Shown piece by piece: positions 25,441-37,639 of a stretch of DNA of 64,000 nt. A model generated the notes under the pieces. It did no database searches. It had not been told where the DNA came from and was given only the letters and a program-made list of their open reading frames with translations. This DNA comes from Albugo candida (taxonomy: Eukaryota > Oomycota > Peronosporomycetes > Albuginales > Albuginaceae). Both the position numbers and the translations under genes were made by a program. Numbering within the stretch: the first letter of the stretch is position 1; each line of letters opens with the position of its first letter. The DNA lies in assembly GCA_905220665.1 (NCBI GenBank), contig CAJNAR010000171.1, positions 1 through 64,000 on the forward strand, written 5' to 3'.

Positions 25441-27033
25441 GAGAAAGTATGGGTAATAGACAGCGTACCCGGCAGGCATCTCGTATCGGTTATGAACTTC
25501 TTACAGTATTAAAAGGAATGCAACGAATTATGCATACTTCTAAACGTGAGGTAAATGAAGCTAAGGTGGACAGCATCGGCGAAGATTATCGCAACAGTTA
25601 ACGTTCCAGAAACGATGTGTAACATGAGGCAAAACTCTCTTGGAACATTGCCTCGTATGGAAAGTTGGAGGCGAAAGGATGCAAACTGACGTATCAAGCA
25701 GATGGATCGAGCGTTTTTCAATGTACTTCCAATGGTGTGATCGTGGTCAGAGTAAATATGTTCAGGTACGTTATCGAGACAGAAGGTCGAGAACGCAAGT
25801 CCAGTGTTATGGATATGCTCGCTTCAATTAAGTACGTGGACAGAACAAAAAAGCAGATGGGATGTCTTCTGCACTTCTATCAAAATTTGCTCATCTGAAC
25901 TACAATACTATTGAGCGTATAACAAAGCTTTCGGATTCAGGATTGAGATTGATGCCAATCGGCGACTGGAATGCGTTACTTGCGCGGAAAGTAAGCAGAC
26001 AAAGAGCAAACAGTCTCGAAACGATACCGGTATAAAATCACCAGCAGAACGAATTGGTGGAGTTGTATGCAGTGATTTGAAGAATCCTATGATGCCTCAA
26101 GACCGACGTGGAAATCGATAATTGATCAATTTCATCGACTACAAGTCCAAGTATAGTCGGCTATTCTTGGCCAAGACTAAGATGAAGCAGCTACAAGCTT
26201 CAGGATTTCTTGTATTATTTTGATAAGCGATTTGATTACAAGATTCATGTCTTACGAAGTGATGACGGCGCGGAATACAGTAATGTTGACCTTTTTCGCA
26301 AAGAAGGGGAGTTTGAAGACAAATCAGTGGGGCCGAAAACCAAGCATCGAATGGGAAGTTGAACGAATGTATAAGACAGACATGAAGCTGGTGCGGTCAA
26401 AGATACTTGGAAGCTCTATGGCGTTATAGTTTTGGAGAGTTGCTACTTAATATGTGACGTATATTCTCAATAGTAGCTCAATCAGAGCGAATGAAGGAAG
26501 ACACCCCCTTTGAAGGTTTTGACTGGGAAGGGTATAAGTCTTGTTGATGTCGGACCATTCGACTCACCTTGTTCGGTCCGAACACGAACTGGAAAAAGTT
26601 CTCTCGCAAATCGAAGTGAGCCAGGCACTGCTATCAGAAAATGCAATGAAACCAAGGGGTACAAAGTCTACTTACCCAAATCAAAGACTATAATGACTAC
26701 TGAACATATATCAAAAGTGGAGCCAACATTGGAAAAAAAATCCCAAAGTGACAGATGCAGACATGAAAGATCCCGAGGATACCAACGTTGAAGGGTAATC
26801 AATCACAATGTTATAGGAACGTGCCACGATCTCATCAAAAAGGATCCAAGAAACAATATGGTTACCAGGAAGCAAGGAAGGAAAGCTAAGGCTCGAGATA
26901 TCGTGTCATTGCTGACCGAGTCGTAGCCTAAGATGTAGGATCAAGAAATGAAGTCAGTAAAGCATATTGAATGGTAGGAGACTGCCGACGCAGAACTAGC
27001 CTCACTAGAGGAAATCTAACATGGACAATAGTA
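25441..27033 (+). pseudogene. Protease, integrase and RT N-terminal relic of the old Copia element
   Basis: Motifs appear in the expected order but in shifting frames: WVIDS (protease), FIDYKSKYSR (integrase core, 26131), the second-aspartate box D-G-A-E-Y (~26263), PFEVLTGK-like (26510), then the RT leader reading DAELASLEE and a TWTIV-like end at about 27022-27033. The match to Copia pol breaks off abruptly at this point. Confidence 0.75.
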
Positions 27034-27782
27034 TATACATTCATAACTTTCCACTACCCAATTTACTTTCGAAGAAGGGATGAGGAGAGAACGGGTTTTA
27101 TTGGAGGTTCAAAATAGATTTTAACATTTTCTTCGGATATCGAGGGGATATGGGGCATGTTCTCCAATCGTTAAGCCTCAAGATGCTTCCTTGGAAAAAA
27201 GAAACCGAATGCGCCACATTGGCTGCCATCATTTTGCTTGTCGCAGTTTCTATTTTTGCCGTATAACTTATCCAGTTCTCGGCCGGCCAGAACGTTCTCA
27301 GGGACGTTTCCATGTGTTCCATGTCCTGCATCTCGAGCTTCACTGGTAGGTAAAATATACCAGGGGAAAATGTCTTGCCGGATCATCCCAAACGTACACG
27401 TTCCAGTGCACATTCCGTGTGCAAACGTTGTTTCACAAAAGTCACACAAGTTGACGACTGGCCATGGAGGGATTCAAGAAAGATACTTCTTTTCCTTTTG
27501 GATGCTGTTTTAAACGATGCCTGATGGTGGGGTGTATCACGACGTAGTCGAATTTTAAGCGTCTACGTCGGAGGTATGAGACAACAGTCTGGTCTTTCAA
27601 ACAGACTGTTCTCGACTCCAACGGACATTTAGTTTCAAAAATTGTTTGGTCATCTTCTTCTCCGACATCATCGCACTCCCCAGGAACGTTGAATGTTTGC
27701 TTAAGTTGGAAGTGAAACGTGAACTAATTTTTTGGGGGAAATTCTAGGTATTTTCTCACTAATAATCCATGGTCGACTTGGA

Positions 27783-28058
27783 TCAGCCGCATGAGAAGGA
27801 CACGGATAAAAACGTGAACGACGTCGATAACACAGACAATGCAGACAGCACGGACGAAATAACGATTGACGCTGACATTGGAAAATTTAGCATGGAATCC
27901 ACGAGATACAAATTGCCGTAAATGTACTCACCTGAACGGCAGTTCCGACGGTCATGCCCTTCCCCTTCACATACTCCGCAGCGTCGTGTTTCCTTTACGA
28001 ACATGGACGCGGAAACTCTAATCGGCACTATTGACGTCGACGTTGTGAGATTTATCAT
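27783..28058 (-). pseudogene. Second CCHC zinc-knuckle fragment downstream of the MULE transposase
   Basis: The minus frame contains CGVCEGEGHDRRNC (C-x2-C-x4-H-x4-C), followed directly by a perfect splice-donor-like cag/gtgagt. This knuckle is distinct from the one near 28270. It may be a second knuckle of the same transposase joined by an intron, or a piece of another copy. Frame lesions prevent a decision. Confidence 0.5.
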
Positions 28059-28239
28059 GGCGTTAACACGATATGAATTGCCTCAAGTTAATCTCCCGAA
28101 CAACCGACGGACACCGATTCCGAGGCGTAAATTTCCGAATGTTTTCCAAACCTACATCGATTCCGTGGCGCCTAGCGTTTCCGGTTAGCATGAATTTTAT
28201 ATGGCATGCCGTTTTTTATTTTACTCACCAACAATAGAC

Positions 28240-29960
28240 CTGAGGGCAACAACGTCCTTTGTGGCCTATTAGTCTGCATTCCCCACATCTATGTTTTCCT
28301 ACGCGACCTTCCTCATGTTCGAATTAGGATGCGTTCCGCTTCGTACTGTTCTTTGAAATATTTTTAGCGCCAACCGGTCTTCCGCGGGGTTGTGGATTCA
28401 AGAACCGCGGTTTGTACTATACAACAGTGCTCTGGTCATCGAGCAACTTTGCGACGGTCGAAATTGCCTTCTCTTGTTCAATTGCCGGGAGGATGTTGAT
28501 GCGAGCCCAAATCAATTCCCATTGGTCTTCAAAATTCTTCTCCTCTGCCTGATTGATTTGTTCAGCACAAGTTAGTGAACCAGAAAAGATTGAATTCTAA
28601 AAGATTGACGGCTCTTAAATCTGTTGAGTTCCATTCCAGGTACCATCGGCCGTGGACACAGGAAACGGTCTATGTATTCCGATTCCTAAAGATGGCCGCG
28701 AGCTCATGTGCGCAAGGAACCCCCATTGTCGATAAATGGTATCCAGCGCACGAACGAAGTTCTTGCATCGATTTTTCAAATTCGTACAGTAATGCGAACA
28801 AAGAAATTTTTCCGGATACCGGTGCGAATATTCTGTAAGGTCCAGCAAATGATGCATATTCTCGTCGCTTCTCTAATTTTTCTCTGCTTTGTTCTTGTGA
28901 TTAATCGCAATTGCCAGTTCGATAGTAAGTCTTGGTCAAGACTTGTAGGAATTTTTTATGTACGCATGGACTCCCTCTGTCTGCGAAGACGCCTTGGTCC
29001 CAAATTGTGGATGCCGTGAAGTCCAAGCGTTCACAAGCCGTTCCTTGTAGACCAGCCAAGTTTTCGTCACGTATCAGGTACCTGTGACTTCTTCGACAGA
29101 CTTTCGGAGAGCTTTTCATGCTGCTCATCATATTCTTCCGCGTCCAGGAAGACACCAGGCCATTCCATAGGTGCAGAAACTCGTCTAAAGTGTTTTGGGT
29201 TGTATACTGCTTTTGCAAGTGGCAACGATATTTTTGTTGATATACCAAATACAGGGCAGATTCGGGGACGACGGGTAGACTTGTGCGATGGTCACCATAA
29301 AGGCCAGTTACCGGTCTGTGACGATTACTTTGGCGCAGATTCATTTTTCCACAGTGTTAACAATTTCGGCATTGTCCACGCATAATTCTCCACTTTCTCC
29401 CCGGCCAGGAAGCAGAAAACTACGGTGAATGTCGTAATGAACGCGGTCATTTCGATGATGTGAAGAAGCGGGAGTCAGTAACGGTCTGTACCATACGTGC
29501 ATTCCTTCACAACAACGTGATTGTATCGGCTCGCTAGCTTCATGCAGTCCGGATGCGCAAAAAATGGGCCAGTAGTGCTCCTCCATTTGCTTCAATATGG
29601 TGCACAAAGTCACTCTCTCGAAGATCATCAAAAAGAGGCTCTAGAAGAGTTCTCCACGCGAGTTGATTGCTTCAAACGTTGACTCGTGCTTTTTACAAAG
29701 TGAGCAGGTTTACGAAGGTATTCTTTTTCGTCATCCTTAGCCTTGACAAAATAGCAGTCGGTTTGACACCCACAGTCGTCATTTTCTTCAATTGTTCCGC
29801 CTTTTATTCGGTGAGCTTTCTATTGGTCGAATGCCCGTACGGATGAAGAGAACATCTGTGATTGTGCTCGCTGTGTATCGTCTTTAACTTCCATTTCTCT
29901 TTTTTTGTAATAATTCGCGTAGAAGAGAATGGGGCGTCCGATGAGCCGAGATGCTGTCTG
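28240..29960 (-). pseudogene. MULE/FAR1-type transposase pseudogene
   Basis: Read on the minus strand from the high end: CPFSSTRIITKKEKWKLK then HSEHNHRCSLHP and STNRKLT (29815-29940), the W-x-L...HNH...P..H...R.L pattern of FAR1/WRKY-GCM1 zinc domains. Next comes the transposase core VIVTDR (29328-29310), a PSSPNLPCIWYINKN-like segment, WLVYKERLVNAWT, then FGTKASSQTEGVHAYIKN (near 28970). The last two match the MULE '...HFG...TSR.EG.HA.LK' motif. Further on come DQWELIWARINILP, RGRPVGAKN and a zinc knuckle CGECRLIGHKGRCC (~28295-28250). Stops interrupt it repeatedly. Transposase would cut and paste the element; this copy cannot be functional. Confidence 0.82.
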
Positions 29961-30599
29961 CCGCTTTCGTTCTGATACTTGAGACAGGTCTGCGCCACCA
30001 TGGTCACCTTTCAAGTATATATTTTTCCGGTAACCGAAAGTTTGGTAGTCACTTCATATCTCTGGCCAAGAGCCTATTTCTGTGCTGCGATAAGCAATTA
30101 TTCACAGCTACCATATTTGGCCTCTTAGGGAAAGAGCATGCCTGGAGTGTTCATTACGTCAGATGAGCAGAAAGGTGTGGCATTTGCTGCTCGTCAACCG
30201 TTCTTTTATTTCGTGAATGGCAGCATCTCTTTACATACCGTTGTCGTTCGGCGGAATCAAAGCCTCCAGTCTTGATGTCGAAGACGAGTCGGCTGCATTC
30301 ATTGTATCTGAGAAACATAAAGTGCGTCGTCAGTTATCATTTGCCTCCGTTCTAGCAAGGAAGTCATGCTAGAACGAGCGCTCTCTTTACAGAAACATTC
30401 TCACTATGCACAATTGAGTTGGTGGAAGTTAAGTCGCGGTGAGGGGAAAAGGCTCTCTTTTGAAATTGAGAAGTGAAGAACAAGTCGGTTGCATCCGTTG
30501 AATTCGAAGAGTGATCAAGTGGACGTGGCCAAAAGCCTTGGGTCACGCGGTTCAGACGGGAGTAAAGTTAACCGAAAGAGAGTGGAAATAACAATTGCC

Positions 30600-31930
30600 T
30601 AGTTTAAAAAAACCAACGAGATCAAACAAAGCCTTACATAACAAGTCGGTACTCAAGCAAAACACGGATACAAACGGCAATCTGGAACGGTTTAAGGCTA
30701 GAATGCTCTCCTTCGGGGACGAACAAGTATTCGGAGTCAACTAAAACATTACATTTGCAGCAGTCAGGGACTGGGGAACAGCGAATCTCATACTAGCTTT
30801 AGCGAGCCATGGCGAATAACCTAATTCGTACGTGAAGGCACCAGCATAAAGAGCTTAGATCTGTACTTACAAGTGCCTCAAAGAATAGAAATATAGATGT
30901 CCAAGCTGCATGAACGCGGTGGGACCAGTCGTGAGAAACTGAAACTACCATTAGAGAAGAGTCTTTATGGGTTGAAACAAACGGGGCCGCTATTGAGTCA
31001 CCTTTTTCATGAAAAGCTAAGCGGTGCAGGTTTCAAACAAAGTCTCGGAGCCTCGTGTTTATGTCGGAGATATACTGATAACGGGGACAAGTTTTCGAGA
31101 ATCGAGTCGAGATTTGTTAGTCTCATGAGTCTTTTAATGAAGAATCTCGGACCCGTCAGCAAGGTTTTGGGCATGTAAGCTCGCTACAGCCAAGAACATG
31201 GATATTCCCTGGATCAGGAAAGGTCTATACGCCAACTGATAATGAAAATGGTTCTGGATGAAGCAAATCTCCGGTTCTCACGCCTATCGGTCAGGACTAC
31301 AGCGATACCATAATATCAAATTCGCATTACTTTGAGATGCATTTATTCAAGAAGCAAACGATCAAGAAGTTTCAGTCTTTAGCGGGCAACCTTTGATGGT
31401 ATTCGCGCTGCACTAATCCGGGCGTTATGGGCGTTAGGTGTCATAGTGGTGAAGTGTCTCAACGGTACGAAAAGTCTTAAGCTCTATTTGGGTGGTGAAG
31501 TATGCACCAATCCCTGAGAAGTCACTGTAGAAGCGTTTTCAAATGCTAATTATGCGGCGGATGATGAAACGAGAAAGACCATATCCGGTACAGCATTCCT
31601 TTAAATGAAATGCCGATCAGCTGATCGTGCAAGAAGCATCACTCAGTGTCATTAGTGACGATGGAAGCAGAGTTGTAACAGCATCGAAGCCATCGCAGGA
31701 ATTGAAAGTCAAGGTGAAAGAGCCAATCATCTTGTGAATGGATAACCGGACGGTTATGAGTCAACTTCTCAACAAAGCTACTTAAATCAAGGCTTAACAC
31801 ATCGACGTCCGACTAAAATTCGTCAGAGCTAACGTGGCTAACAAATTATCGCACTAAGGTACGTGAATACGTCGAAGATGATTGTCGATTTGCCGACGAA
31901 GGCGTTTCCGACACCGAGATCAGACGATGC
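30600..31930 (+). pseudogene. RT and RNase H relic, distal half of the old Copia element
   Basis: Matches Copia RT from the KWVFK-like segment onward: GNLERFKARM (~30690), a GVDYTETFAPV-like stretch near 30735 carrying a stop, KSLYGLKQ (30958), then late RNase H motifs to RYVNTSKMIVDLPTKAFP-like (31857-31912). No frame stays open beyond ~93 codons. Confidence 0.78.
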
Positions 31931-32090
31931 AAGTAAAGGATGACACAAGTTCAAGTGCAGCCAAAAAAGGAGGAGTAACGCAAGTTGTCGGTAGGTAATG
32001 ACTTTACACAGCCGTTGTTCGGATGTTCCAGGAAAACTACTCAAGGAGCTGGCTGTGGTTTCGTGCATCTTCCGTTAGGGGGTGTCCCGA

Positions 32091-34935
32091 CGCGGTGGTT
32101 TCATAACCACGTCGAGCAAATGAACGGGTAGTCCCAGGATAAGCCACAAAGGCAATTAGGGCCGTAGGACGACAGATATGAGCATGCATATTATACTTCT
32201 ATTTTTCCCTCCCTTTAGTAGAGCAACTTCCCATTCCGTGCGATTTTTCAACGCAGCTGACCTGTCAACACGGAATGTGCTAAATTACAAAGAAATTGCC
32301 AATCTTCTTGCAACATAATCGTATTGTTCACCACGAAGTTGTTGACGAGATCATTACTACTCTTAAAAAGACTTCGAAGCTGATTTTTAGTGTGATCTCC
32401 TCTATTTCGTCTTTGCGGATATGAGTGGTGGAAGGTTTTCGCTGTAGAATCGAATCTGCAACTTTTTATGCGATCTAGTTTATTGGGACAATCAAGTTGT
32501 TCGCGAAGGTCGATCTAAAGAACAAGGGTATGTGTGATGTTACAAGGTGTAGATGGAGTATCTTCGGATTGCGGTTTCAGTGTGGTAGCGAATGCGAATT
32601 ATAAAGGCCGCGTGCAGTAGACTCATTAGTATATTATTTATTACAACGGATAGCTAAAGATTCGTTGTCGATAGTCGATAGTCGATAGTTGATAGTTGAT
32701 AGTTGATAGTCGATAGTCGATAGTCGATGGTCACTGCCAAAACGCATTCCGCTTCAAAATTGTGAATTGATGCGTATGGAGTTGAATCTAAGAGTAGATA
32801 TGATGTAGCCAATCTACTTGGAGACCAAAACTTTCATCTATGCTTAACCATGTTGTAATATTGTGCGCGCGATTCTTGCAGAAAGCTGTTTCCGTCACGA
32901 AGGAAGCGTCTTCATCCCATGTTTTCCTGTAGTCGACTACATTTGCATTTTTTGTCCTCGACAACATAAGTGCATGAATGTTTTGTTCAGTGAACGGTTC
33001 TGAAATATTGGCATCAGAGTCTCCGATGAGCTGGCGGTGCAACTGATGGATCGCTCGCTCGAAAGTTCTATAAGATGCCCCTGATCATGTGAGCAGCGTC
33101 TCGACTAGGGAGCGTATAACCGAGCAATGTAGTCATGATTCATCTTGCCGAAGAGTTTTAGCTGTAGTACGGCGATGTGATCGCTGGTCGCCCAATAACG
33201 ATAAACATGATAGCAACTCTTTCGGGGAGTGAAATTCCAGCCCGCAGGGGGGCAAGCCTAGGTAAAAAAAGTAGGAATCTATAGTGATGATTCTGCCTAG
33301 CTTGTCGGCGAGAACATTAATCTGTTTGTCAGATTTTGTACCAAGCGAGATTTTGCTGCAAATCTGTGTACTCAGTGGTTTGATTCAGCCTTCAAAAGCC
33401 AAGAGGACCGAATGTAAGGAAAATACCTGATCAAAAAGCAGTCAAGATTATACTCTTGATGTCAGAATGCTAATGGAACTAAAAAGAGGAATCATTTGCA
33501 TGAGCCTTTATGAAGCAGCATTCCTTATTTAACGATAAGCTCCCCAGCTTGTTCCACAACTCCGAGCACTTTTCAAATATAAAGCGTTGTATAGGAGCCT
33601 ATCATGGCGGTTGTAATCAACTCACCAAACAGCATCGAGGGTGCAATATATACAAAGGTCCGAGCCTATTTGACGAACACAATCTTGTTTCCTCAAGTCA
33701 AGATTGATGACTTTTGCATACCAGTTGAGGATCCATGGACCACATTTTCTGCCATACTTTTTACGTCTCCAGTTCTTAAAGCATCACTCTGGTATGTGTA
33801 TATAAATGATTATATAGAAATTCTGGTGGCTTGCTAGGAGAGTTGTTGTGACGTCTCTTCTTCCCAACGCCTTGTATACATCAACTATGCTCGTTGTGTT
33901 CGACAAACACGATTCTGAAGAATGACTCAGACGAACATGTACGCTCGATCCCAGCAAAGCGGATCGCACGGGTCTGGATTGAACATATTCGCGTAGACTC
34001 TTGGTTACAAGAGTACAACCTGTTGAAATATGGCGTCTAATGGAGTTGATTGTTGGCGGATCTCTGGCCGCCTCGAAACTGCTGTATGCAATTTGTGCGC
34101 ACCAGGCGACCAGGAGAGACAGAGTAGGGAAAAATCAAGGTGGATTCAGAATTGTATAGGATAGTCCACCTATAATGATGGCATTATACTCAGTCTGCAA
34201 CAATGCCTCTTTAGACCATGCTACTCCAAATCTATACAACCAAATGAGTTGGATGAGGGCTCTCGTTTACAACATGTACAATCAGCTGGACTCCTTGCGG
34301 AGAGGGATTGAAACAAGAAGAAAATAGAGTTGCAAGTATCTCATTGCTGTAGTGGTGGTAAGTCCACTATGTGCTGTATGAGGTTTGGCTGGCTGATCGA
34401 GGGAAGGTCACAGGCGTCTTAAGAAGGTTGGAGAAATGAAATGATTTGTATATGAAGGGCTTTGACATATGACCAGTTTCGCAAGCCAGTGGTACAATAT
34501 CGAAAGGAGACTGACTAAAGGGTTCTACATAGTGATGAAGATCCAATGCTGCCTTCATGAGAGACGCTGGTATCTTTCTGCTATGAGACTGTCACTTTAA
34601 CTTGCTATCTTGATATTGCATGTTGTTTTGAACAAAAATATTTATCAGCCTCCACTTGTCAAAAAACTAATACTAAGTTCATCAAACTTATTTCTTAAAT
34701 GCACAGTGAAGTCATCAGCCATAATTTCTCCATTGCGACTGCCCCATTCCCTCCCTCGCAATCTATAGTCAGTCCATGCAGTGGTATAGTTTTTTCATAT
34801 CAGACTTTTTGGCGTGCACAATGCCAGTCGCCATGGAAATGACTACGAACACGCCAGATGCACGTCAAAATGCCATTGGCAATACGGGTTTGCAACTTAT
34901 AAATACACATACCAAAGTTTCTGATTGCCTTTCAG
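32091..34935. other. Gene-poor stretch
   Basis: No convincing gene. A minus frame at 32788-33042 (ending HNITTWLSIDESFGLQVDWL) is coding-like but unrecognised. A plus ORF of 50 aa at 34175-34327 (MMALYSVCNNASLDHATPNL start, helical end LDSLRRGIETRRK) may be a small exon. The GTYGATA microsatellite at 32667-32730 lies here. I see no RNA genes. Confidence 0.45.
32667..32730. repeat. 7-bp microsatellite (GTYGATA)n, about nine units
   Basis: Consecutive gtcgata and gttgata units: three gtcgata, then three gttgata, then three gtcgata (the last ends gg). The block of T-variants in the middle shows two-step expansion. Confidence 0.9.
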
Positions 34936-35188
34936 AAATAGCGATTATGAAGTCAAAGTGTCAAAAAGCGGAAAAAATACCTACTTTGTTTTATTAGATG
35001 CATATAACAATCGCATCGAAGGAAACTCGTATAAGAGTAGGTGATGTAATGATCTGCAATTTCTTCCTTTGATTCCACTTTGCAGAAATCAGGAAGAAAA
35101 GTATGACGTTATTCTGGGAAGCTTGAATAAGAGTACGAATCCAGTGATGAAGAGTGTTATTGTTATCCACCTCTTACATCATGCGTAG
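34936..35188 (+). CDS. Candidate spliced gene fragment, unrecognised
   Basis: After a good acceptor (gcctttcag, ending 34935) an open frame runs NSDYEVKVSKSGKN...LLDAYNNRIEGNSYK to 35040. A 45-nt intron (35041-35085, gtgatg...ttgcag) joins it to NQEEKYDVILGSLNKS and a stop at 35186-35188. The joined 68-residue segment looks like real coding sequence. The upstream exon is not clear: the nearby ATG at 34821 is open but gives a different frame across the best donor. It could be a small gene or a decayed one. Confidence 0.25.
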
Positions 35189-35544
35189 CACGGTCTTGTC
35201 TCCTACGATCATGAATACTTCAACAAAGTAGTTGCAGCATTTAAGATGCGTCCCGGATCCTAGAAGTCATTGTGGAATGCTTGAGTTGTAGCGTCATAAT
35301 TCTTAGGCCTGTCTGAACAACTCCAAATATATGACGTTCGTAATACTTGCAGCAATTGGTTTTTGTGTATTAGAAGCAAAACAGTCATCCATAATAGCTT
35401 TTTTGCGCGGAAAAAGCCACTGACATTAGACGTAAAAACAACTTCCCAATTGCTTCGATAGCCTCATGAACGCAACTCATGAGATAAAGCAAGCTTGCAT
35501 GTTTTAAGCCCTCCTGATGTGGTATTACACGTACAGTCTGTATA

Positions 35545-37473
35545 TCAGTCAAGATGCTTTGTCGCGTCGCAACTCTGTAGCGTCGTGAAATGCTTGACGC
35601 AGCTTTCGTATGTTCTTTCAGGGTCTTCTAATTGCCAGATGATAATTTCGTCCAAAATTTTCTTCACCTCAGGCCCGGGCGAAACGCCCAGTACTCGAAT
35701 GACATCATTTCCCTACAATTATGAGCAGAGGTCAAAAATGAGATAAGTCAATAACATACTATAAAACCGACAGTCATGAGGGGTTTCAAGCTCCAGGCTC
35801 CCTCGAGATTGTTGTTAGTGACAAATGTCGTGAGTGCATCGTATTTTGCTGATACAAAGCTCTGAGGAGTTGTGGAATTCTGGATCATGTCGCTGATACA
35901 TGCAACGTCCCGGCAAACTTCCCAAAGCGGTCCGATTTTCCTTAGTAAAAGTCCTACCTCCACGCGGTCGAAAACGTTTCCATGAACAAGCTTCTGCAAG
36001 TCGCCACAATTTGCAAGTATGATATGATCAATGTCTTCAGCATCACGATTTCGTAGCTATGTACAATCTGTCAGGTAACGTCAATGCCAGAGTATCGAAT
36101 CGCAAGCACACAACCTTCAAAGATTCTTTGATAACGTAGCATGGAAGCCTTACTTTTTTCTTTGACAACATAACGCAGTAAGACGAGAACGGGAATAAAA
36201 ACGAGGCCAGACAACTCAATTTGTAACGATTTCGCTTTTTTTCTTCCATTTTGTCTATCTCTGACTCCAGGAAACCATAATGCGTGCTGAGATAATGATG
36301 CATTTTTGTAGAGTGCTCATATGCATGATCCCATTTTTTAATGAAAATATCGCTTTGGACGTTCGTATCGTTTTCGTCCATAATACGGGATTGTTGAGGT
36401 AGTAAGAAGATACATTTGAACAAGCCCAAATCATGCATCATACTGAAGGCATTTTGAGGATGAGCCGAGGGGCCTTCTAACATGCCGAGAAGCTCTTTGC
36501 CGATACGCTCGCGGCTCACTTTTTGTATGAGAGCATCTTTGACTTCATCAAGCTGAGCAGCGTCGCATAGACTTTTGTCTAACTCGAAGCCAAATCGAGC
36601 GGCGAACCGAATTGCGCGTAGAACACGCAAAGGATCATCCAAAAAGGTAACTCGTGGATCCAATGGTGTTCGAATAATCCCGTTTTTTAGATCGTCCAAT
36701 CCCTAAAATTAGATACTAAGGATATAGTCAACAACACAAATAATGTTGTAGTAGTCTCACGCGCTCTGTAAAGTCCTCAACTCGATCATTCGATATATTG
36801 TAATAAAGGCTGTTGATTGTAAAATCTCTTCTTTCAGCGTCCTCTAATGGTGTGCCAAATTGCTGAATACATTACTTGACACTCTAAGACCGATGCATGA
36901 ATAAAGGAGCATCACTTACAACATTTGGAATGCGATGGTCTTCTGAATATGTCTCTGACCGAAGATTCACAAAATCAACCCATCCAATCTCTTCAAATTT
37001 CATTGTGATTGTCTCTAGATGCTTTGACTGCTCAGGATTCGCTTTAATGACACCAATCGAATGTGTCTTTCCACCGTGCTGATTTTCATATTCGTTCACG
37101 AATTTAGCAAAATCGCTCCCAGTGATAGTGTCCAATGCGATATCGATATCGCTAGAATCGAGGCCCAAAAGCTGTTGTAAGGAAGAGGTACTATTTTATT
37201 GGCAAGTCCATGGTCTAAATTCTGATGCAGTACCTTATCACGTACCCAACCACCAGCAACTCGCAAAGTTACATTGCATGCACTCTGTCCAGCAATCTCA
37301 CGAAGAAATCCGAACAACTTAAGCTCCACTTTATTGACCTTGATAGATGTTTTCTCGATCATCTCCTTGTTTGTAATTGTTTCTAAACGTTTTATGCGAT
37401 GATTTCTGCTCGCGATTGCGTTCGGACAAACGGTTCCAGCGATTCGTTTGTTAGATGACATCAATGCGCGCAT
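35545..37473 (-). CDS. TRNT1: CCA-adding tRNA nucleotidyltransferase
   Basis: Six exons (37473-37234, 37171-36920, 36862-36761, 36702-36115, 36056-35760, 35712-35545) with short GT-AG introns give 548 residues, all in phase. The enzyme adds or repairs the 3' CCA of tRNAs in nucleus, cytosol and mitochondria. Class II nucleotidyltransferase motifs are clear: GGWVRDK (~74-80) then the metal-binding [10 protein letters not shown] (~84-93), the [12 protein letters not shown] box (~175), and [17 protein letters not shown] (~220-237), which belongs to the nucleotide-selection neck. The Arg/Ser-rich N-terminus before residue 30 could be a mitochondrial presequence; an internal Met five codons in would shorten it slightly. 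The intron at 36057-36114 uses the less common donor gttgtg. The next plus-strand gene lies head-to-head upstream. Confidence 0.95.
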
Positions 37474-37639
37474 GCACAGCAGCTCACTGCCTAAATACGA
37501 ATTTGAAACATCGTCGGCGTCATGGACGATTATCAAGTTGCAGATATTATCAATAAAGAGGTATACGCGGCTTATAATCATCTATGATATTTTTTGCAGC
37601 GGAATTCAGCTTGAGTTTTGTTGCTTAAGCAAAAGCGTC

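Larger units (their letters stand above)
27034..30590 (-). mobile_element. MULE (Mutator-like) DNA transposon relic nested in the old Copia
   Basis: The Copia RT reading stops at about 27033 and resumes at about 30610, so the interval is a later insertion of ~3.5 kb. Its minus strand carries Mutator/FAR1 transposase pieces in order: a FAR1-type zinc-binding N-terminus, the MULE transposase core, and a C-terminal CCHC knuckle. An inverted tttccact near both ends (27048-27055; complement at 30581-30588) might be the core of decayed terminal inverted repeats. acaata / acaatt beside the junctions could be a worn target duplication. Both are weak. Confidence 0.75.
24388..32090 (+). mobile_element. 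Old, heavily degraded Copia retrotransposon split by a MULE
   Basis: ggttataagcccaac at 24388 matches the primer-binding site of the intact Copia element. It is followed by gag-like sequence with a decayed zinc knuckle (CYIICGKSGH, 25323), a decayed protease box (WVIDS, ~25450), integrase scraps (FIDYKSKYSR at 26131; a D-G-A-E-Y box near 26263; a weakened SNGK motif near 26345) and the RT start (DAELASLEE, ~26980). Reading resumes at about 30610 with NKSVLKQNTDTNGNLERFKARM-like RT, SLYGLKQ (30960) and RNase H scraps (VTMEAEL, DNRTV, HIDVRLKFV; 31650-31830). A G-run followed by tgtcccgacg at 32083 may be the polypurine tract and 3' LTR start. Stops and frameshifts are everywhere. The LTR limits are uncertain. 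Confidence 0.8.

Noticed and set aside
27171..27449. Cys-rich 92-aa minus frame (CDFCETTFAHGMCTGTC)
   Set aside because: Lies inside the MULE insertion and a similar-length frame is open on the other strand. No family match by eye, so treated as transposon debris.
27531..27580. Possible LTR start (tgtatcacgacgtag with a short inverted repeat)
   Set aside because: No second copy, primer-binding site or polypurine tract is found at a suitable distance. The similarity to the tgtcccgacg element end at 32083 is too short.
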